From Haplosporangium gracile (Eukaryota > Mortierellomycota > Mortierellomycetes > Mortierellales > Mortierellaceae): a stretch of DNA of 12,675 nucleotides. Shown in pieces: positions 8,709 through 12,675 of this stretch. Made by a program: the position numbers and the translations under genes. The notes under the pieces were generated by a model, which saw only the letters and a list, made by a program, of their open reading frames with translations, had not been told where the DNA came from and made no database searches. The DNA is taken from the NCBI GenBank assembly GCA_015499985.1, contig JAAAUF010001030.1, forward strand, positions 1-12,675, written 5' to 3'. How positions within the stretch are numbered: the first letter of the stretch is position 1; every line of letters begins with the position of its first letter.

Positions 8709-9707
8709 ATGGCTGCTACAGGCGAGTCTGCCAAGAAGAGCAGGTAATTTACAGAGAGGAAGGAGCAGTTGAAACTGGCGAGAAACCTCGGATAGTAACC
8801 CTGGTCTCCTTCTTGGAGGCGATGAAGGGATGGACGGTGGTGGGGATGTTAGCAAATGTGGTCGTTATTGTTTCCCTTTTTTTCAAGTTCAGAACTCTTA
8901 TCGAAAAGGAGAGAGCACCAAAATTGACTGTGGGAGAGTGTTTTCTAACATCACCATATTCTTGTCCCTCTATTTTTTTTTTTTTTTTTTGCCAACTCTC
9001 TTTCTCCGCTTTACCATGTTATGTTACCAAACCTCGTTTCCGCGACTGGACACCGTCTCGACCAACAATTGCATCGACTTCGGCTATGTGCAAACCAACA
9101 ATACCAACAACAGCGGCTCTTCTCACAACAGCGTGGTAATCAAGGTCGGCATGGTCGGCGACTCACAAATCGGCAAAACGAGTCTTATGGTTAAATATGT
9201 CGAGGGCTCCTTTGACGAAGACTATGTCCAAACACTGGGTAAGCTATTGGCAATTGGCAATTTGCACTGTGAATACGAACAAGGGAGACTTGGATGTTCT
9301 TCTCGTTATTGTTGTCAATGATCCGACGGATGTCGCATTGTTACTTTCTGTTCGCGTTCTTGGTTCCGATGCCTTTTGATACTGCTTCTTCCTCTCCCTT
9401 CTTTCTTCCCTACCCCTCGTCCCTCGTCATCTTTCTTTACGCCCTTGTGAATTGGGTTGTTGTTGTTTACATTTCTCTCTTACTCTTTATTTTTCTCTAT
9501 GTCTAACTCGGTCTCCTGGATCTGCACGTCTCGTGCCTTCTGACCTTCTTTCTTTCTTTCTTTCTTTCTTGTCATCGTCATCCATGCTGAACCTTGCTCG
9601 GTCTGTCTACATACAGGTGTCAACTTTATGGAAAAGACGATTTCGATCCGTAACACGGAAATCACGTTCAGCATATGGGATCTCGGAGGTAAGCTAACAA
9701 AGCACAA

Positions 9708-9738
<31 letters not shown>

Positions 9739-11950
9739 ACATCAGGAAGAGCGCTCCCCAATGCCAGGGTCAGGGCCAGAGCTTGTTGTTTGTTTTTCTC
9801 CCTTTGCTCTTTCTTTGTTTTTTGAGTTAGGAGGGTATGAGGTGAGGATGGTGAAAGAAAGTTTTTTTTTCCCTCCTTTGACTCTTTGGTATCAGAGATT
9901 GTTTTACCATATCCTTCCCACTTGTTATTTTTATATCCCCTCCCTTCCTCCTCCTCCACACAACAACACACACCGCACCGCAACGCAACACAAACAACAA
10001 CATCAACAAACGCATCAACATTGGTTCTTGTGTAATGGAATACAGGAATGGAAATACATGGGCGAGAGAAAAGGAGAAGGGACAGAGAGAAACAAATATC
10101 GGAGAGACAGGGTCAAAAGAGACTCAGTATGTTAGACAGAGAAAGAGGAAGAAATCTGGGGGGTAAGAGAGGGAGAGAAGGAGGTAAACACACAACGACA
10201 CCCTTTGTTAGTGCGTGCACTTTATTTGTTTGTATGGGCGCGGGGTATTTTTGTTCTTACTAAATAGCGAATACACATCCTGAGAGAGTTGCATTCAATT
10301 GGCGCGCGGATACACACACTTCCATACGACAATCCTTTTCTTTTTGTACCTTTGACTCTTTGTCCTCCTTTCGTATCCTTTTGGCTTGTTCATGTCCGCC
10401 TACTCCACGTCGTCATTGTGAGGAGGAAGGAAAAAAGGAGCGATTAGGAATCTAGCCCTACGGACGACGCGACATAAAAAAAAGAGTTCAGCAATATAAC
10501 CACCCACATCACACAGGAAGGACGACTCAATGCCGCTCACCCCTCAGGAGCAGGATTAACACACTCAACACGACCGACAACAAGAGGGACAAGTTCTATT
10601 GATTCTTCATTCGCCAGCGGATGGATGGACGGGCGGCATCTACTTTTCTTATTTTCAGACCCCTGTACCTCCATCCTCTTCCCCTTTTCGCTTTCGAGTG
10701 TTGAGAAGGAAGGGCTGAAAGGAAGGACGAGGGTGAGGGAGAAGACTCACTCTTGTCCCCTCTTGGAAAATGGAAACCAAGGAACGGAATTGTGATGGAA
10801 ATAGCTTTTGGCTGTGATTAAAAGAAGATGTGGGTGCTTGTGACAGGACAGAAAAGGAGTCAAAGCGGAAGCGAGAAGAACGAGAGTATGCATGCATCTA
10901 TCGGATGCCATTTCATAACACAAAGTAACAGTAACCAAACAAGCGACAAATAAGGGATCTTCCTCCTTTTGTATCTGTGCTCAGGTCCATGACCATCCAC
11001 TCCTTTTCCCCATTGCTTTTTTTTACCGCTCTACCATGCGTGGTACAAAAAGAAGGAAAGAAGGGTGGAAGAGAAGGGCTTATTTGTGTTCAATTGAACT
11101 AACACTTTTTGTTGGCTATCGTGGTTAGGTCAACGTGAGTTTGTCAATATGTTGCCGTTGGTCTGCAATGACGCAGTTGCAATCCTGTTCATGTTTGATC
11201 TTTCGCGCAAGTCGACTCTCAATAGTATCAAGGAGTGGTATCGACAGGCACGAGGCTTCAACAAGGTACCGTACCTGAACTCTCGTACAACAATAACAAC
11301 TCTGTTGTTATCATCGGCTCTTTTTGTCTCTTATTACACAGCTACCATTGCTGTTGTTTGTTTGTTTACTCCTGTTTTCATCTTCAATTCGTCATGCAGG
11401 CACAAACAGCAGACATCATGGCTGAACTAGTTTGCCTCTATCTTTTCTTTTACCTAATAGACTGCCATCCCGTTCCTTGTCGGAACAAAGTACGATTACT
11501 TTTCAACGTTTTCAAAGGAGGAACAGGAGGAAGTGACCAAACAGGCAGGTTTTCTACCCTTTCTTCCATCCGGGACACTTTCGCTTGCTGTGGTCACACC
11601 GACATGTATTTTTTTTTGCTCCTTTAGCTAAGAAAACTTAGTTCTGTCATCCTAACCTACCAAACTTTTTCTTTCTTTTCTTCCGTCGTACTCTTGTGAA
11701 CCGTAACAACACCAACACCAAAAATCCCCCCACAAAAAAAAAACCTCATAATAACCAAACAACAACAACGATCTAGGCGCGCAAGTTTGCGAGGGCGATG
11801 AAGGCCCCATTGATTTTCTGTTCGACATCGCATTCGATTAACGTGCAAAAAATCTTCAAGATTGTGCTTTCCAAGGCCTTTGACCTCAAATGCACCATCC
11901 CCGAAATCTCTGAAGCCGGCGCCCCCATCCTTGAGTATGCCTCCAACTGA
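8709..11950 (+). CDS. spg1: Spg1/Tem1-type small GTPase of the septation initiation (mitotic exit) network
   Basis: Exons 8709-8743, 9114-9238, 9617-9688, 11129-11265, 11461-11544 and 11777-11950 (stop TGA) give 208 residues. All Ras-fold motifs are present: P-loop GDSQIGKT (27-34), switch I QTLG (51-54), WDLGGQ (74-79; DxxG is D75-G78), TKYD in place of NKxD (132-135) and STSHS (167-171). Blocks [37 protein letters not shown] and [20 protein letters not shown] match the Spg1/Tem1 signature. There is no C-terminal prenylation Cys, as expected for this family. In yeasts Spg1/Tem1 sits at spindle pole bodies, is restrained by the GAP Cdc16-Byr4 (Bub2-Bfa1), and activates the Cdc7/Cdc15 kinase to trigger septation. 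The first exon ([11 protein letters not shown]) is less certain: ATG 9016 could start an alternative 229-residue form. One intron is GC-AG and one is 1.44 kb. Confidence 0.93.
8744..9113 (+). other. First intron of the Spg1 gene, with an AG-free acceptor zone
   Basis: The donor is GCAG|GTAATT at 8744. TTTTCTAAC (8941-8949) is a strong branch site, followed by 18 T (8973-8990). From that branch site no AG dinucleotide occurs until 9112-9113, where CAACAG|C restores the frame (AG|C = Ser12). A second acceptor CAACAG at 9126-9131 is also in phase and would delete six residues. The distal part of this intron (9016-9113) nevertheless looks coding in frame with exon 2. Confidence 0.55.
8973..8990 (+). 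repeat. Poly(T) tract, 18 bases
   Basis: An uninterrupted run of T lies at 8973-8990, downstream of a CTAAC branch site, so it is likely the polypyrimidine tract of the first Spg1 intron. Confidence 0.85.
9546..9570 (+). repeat. (TTCT)n microsatellite in Spg1 intron 2
   Basis: About six TTCT units run from 9546 to 9570, inside the intron 9239-9616 (donor GTAAGC, acceptor ATACAG). Confidence 0.9.
9689..11128 (+). other. Exceptionally long third intron of the Spg1 gene (1440 bases)
   Basis: The donor is GGAG|GTAAGC at 9689; CTAAC at 11099-11103 and acceptor GGTTAG at 11123-11128 follow. The junction rebuilds [12 protein letters not shown] exactly, so the boundaries are well supported. It is about ten times longer than the TBC-gene introns. 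The content is a CA microsatellite near the 5' end, pyrimidine-rich sequence to ~9960, a GA-rich block at ~10040-10190, then mixed sequence. I recognise no nested gene or RNA. Confidence 0.85.
9709..9734 (+). repeat. (CA)13 microsatellite
   Basis: Thirteen CA units at 9709-9734 begin 20 bases after the donor of the long Spg1 intron. The tract is likely length-polymorphic. Confidence 0.92.
11545..11776 (+). other. Probable GC-AG intron in the Spg1 gene
   Basis: Homology requires ...EEVTKQ joined to [14 protein letters not shown] (11542-11544) ends the first exon and GCG (11777-11779) opens the next in phase 0, so the intron starts GCAGGT and ends ATCTAG. No GT lies at that boundary; the nearest GT (11549-11550) is four bases downstream and would shift the frame. 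CTAAC at 11652-11656 is a possible branch site. Confidence 0.75.
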
Positions 11951-12290
11951 GCAGCCAGGAGGATGCATTTATGTGCGCCAAACTCCTTTTTTCCTCTTCT
12001 CCTGCGCAGGAGGAGGAGGGAGGGGGTTTTGTTGTTTGTGCAGCAGCAGGGGACAGGAAATAGAAAATCAAACACGAGGCCTGGGCGCGTTGGGACTTTT
12101 CGCTTTTTTTTCCTGCTTTCTATTATTATTCTCGTTTTTATTCATCACGCTCTATTCATACCTCTCATGACATCTTTCTCTTTCTCTCTTTCCCAATGTA
12201 CCAACTGTTGAATACAACACCTCTTTTCCCTTCTCGCGCCCCTTCACTTCATTAGTACGGAGCAAAAAGGATCCCGCATTCCATTCACAT
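11951..12290 (+). terminator. 3' region of the Spg1 gene
   Basis: This non-coding sequence follows the TGA at 11948-11950. I see no clear AATAAA in it. Open frames such as 11862-12170 are overlaps or low complexity. Confidence 0.3.
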
Positions 12291-12657
12291 TTTTTTCCGC
12301 CTAATGTTTTTTTTTGTACATTTTGTTCTCTTAGAACATCATCACCCACGTTGTTTTTTTCTTGAGCTTTTTTCACTATGTGGATCAACCACATTTTCCA
12401 CCTTTTCCCTTTTTTTTTTTTTTTTAACTTCGCTTCTTTTTTTGTGTCGCCCCCCTCCCCCCAGCCAACAGCCAACACCCACCCTTTTTTGTTTTTTGTT
12501 CTTTTACCCTCTTGTTGTCATCGCCACGTTGTTTGCTAACGTATCCTCTTGTCTTCTGTACTCCCCATTGCACAACCTTGTAAATATCTGTTTGTCAATA
12601 AACAACGAAAATTCAACCCCCCCCCCCCCCCCCCCCCTCCACAAAAAAAAAAAAAAA
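12290..12657 (+). promoter_or_regulatory. Pyrimidine-rich leader of a possible downstream gene, with poly(C)-poly(A)
   Basis: The composition changes to T/C-rich (including 16 T at 12410-12425) as before the other two complete genes. It ends in a run of 21 C (12617-12637) and then 16 A (12643-12658). AATAAA at 12597-12602 could instead be a late polyadenylation signal for the Spg1 gene. Confidence 0.4.
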
Positions 12658-12658
12658 A
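12617..12658 (+). repeat. Poly(C)21 followed by poly(A)16
   Basis: An uninterrupted C run at 12617-12637, a short TCCAC spacer, then an A run at 12643-12658. Such tracts are prone to slippage and to sequencing-length errors. Confidence 0.9.
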
Positions 12659-12675
12659 TGACTCACGATACTTCC
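12658..12675 (+). CDS. Possible start of a downstream gene (MTHDTS..., truncated by window end)
   Basis: ATG at 12658-12660 lies directly after an A-rich stretch (A at -3, a favourable fungal start context) and a CT-rich leader like those of the two complete genes. Only six codons are visible (MTHDTS), so neither coding nor identity can be shown from the sequence. Confidence 0.3.

Noticed and set aside
8318..9139. 273-residue + frame across the Spg1 leader and first intron
   Set aside because: It reads through CT-rich leader and poly(T) in a frame different from both Spg1 start options; no domain.

Overview
The window looks like nuclear DNA from a fungus, most probably an early-diverging filamentous lineage such as Mortierellomycotina/Mucoromycota. 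That placement is inferred. The evidence is a Spg1/Tem1-type septation GTPase, a Gyp5-like TBC RabGAP with a very long disordered N-terminus, short introns with GTAAGT-like donors and CTAAC/CTAAT branch points, long pyrimidine-rich leaders before start codons, and abundant homopolymer and microsatellite tracts. There are no bacterial operon signals and I saw no tRNA, rRNA, CRISPR or transposase. All supported genes are on the + strand.

Layout: (1) bases 1-853 are the 3' end of a spliced gene encoding an ankyrin-repeat protein with a Ser/Pro-rich tail; (2) 854-1755 holds its 3' region, then a CCAAT/TATA-type promoter and a CT-rich leader; (3) 1756-6359 is a four-exon gene for a ~1416-residue TBC-domain Rab GTPase-activating protein, with five copies of an acidic SEDEYEERPRS-type repeat near the N-terminus, catalytic Arg and Gln fingers, and a C-terminal coiled coil; (4) 6360-8708 is gene-free as far as I can read, with purine-rich blocks and then a long pyrimidine-rich leader; (5) 8709-11950 is a six-exon gene for a Spg1/Tem1 small GTPase (~208 residues) spread over 3.2 kb by unusually large introns, one of 1.44 kb and one that appears to be a GC-AG intron; (6) 11951-12657 is the Spg1 3' region followed by another CT-rich leader, ending at an ATG (12658) that may open a further gene running off the window.

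Functionally, the TBC protein should stimulate GTP hydrolysis on a Rab (Ypt1/Sec4-like by analogy with Gyp5), and the Spg1 homologue should be the switch GTPase of the septation initiation / mitotic exit network. The known GAP of Spg1/Tem1 (Cdc16/Bub2) is also a TBC protein, which makes the neighbourhood curious, but the architecture of this TBC protein fits Gyp5 better than Bub2. No wholly new system is evident. The most notable items are splicing-related: an in-frame alternative acceptor in the ankyrin gene, an AG-free acceptor zone with a competing start in Spg1, and the GC-AG intron with a frame-breaking GT decoy.
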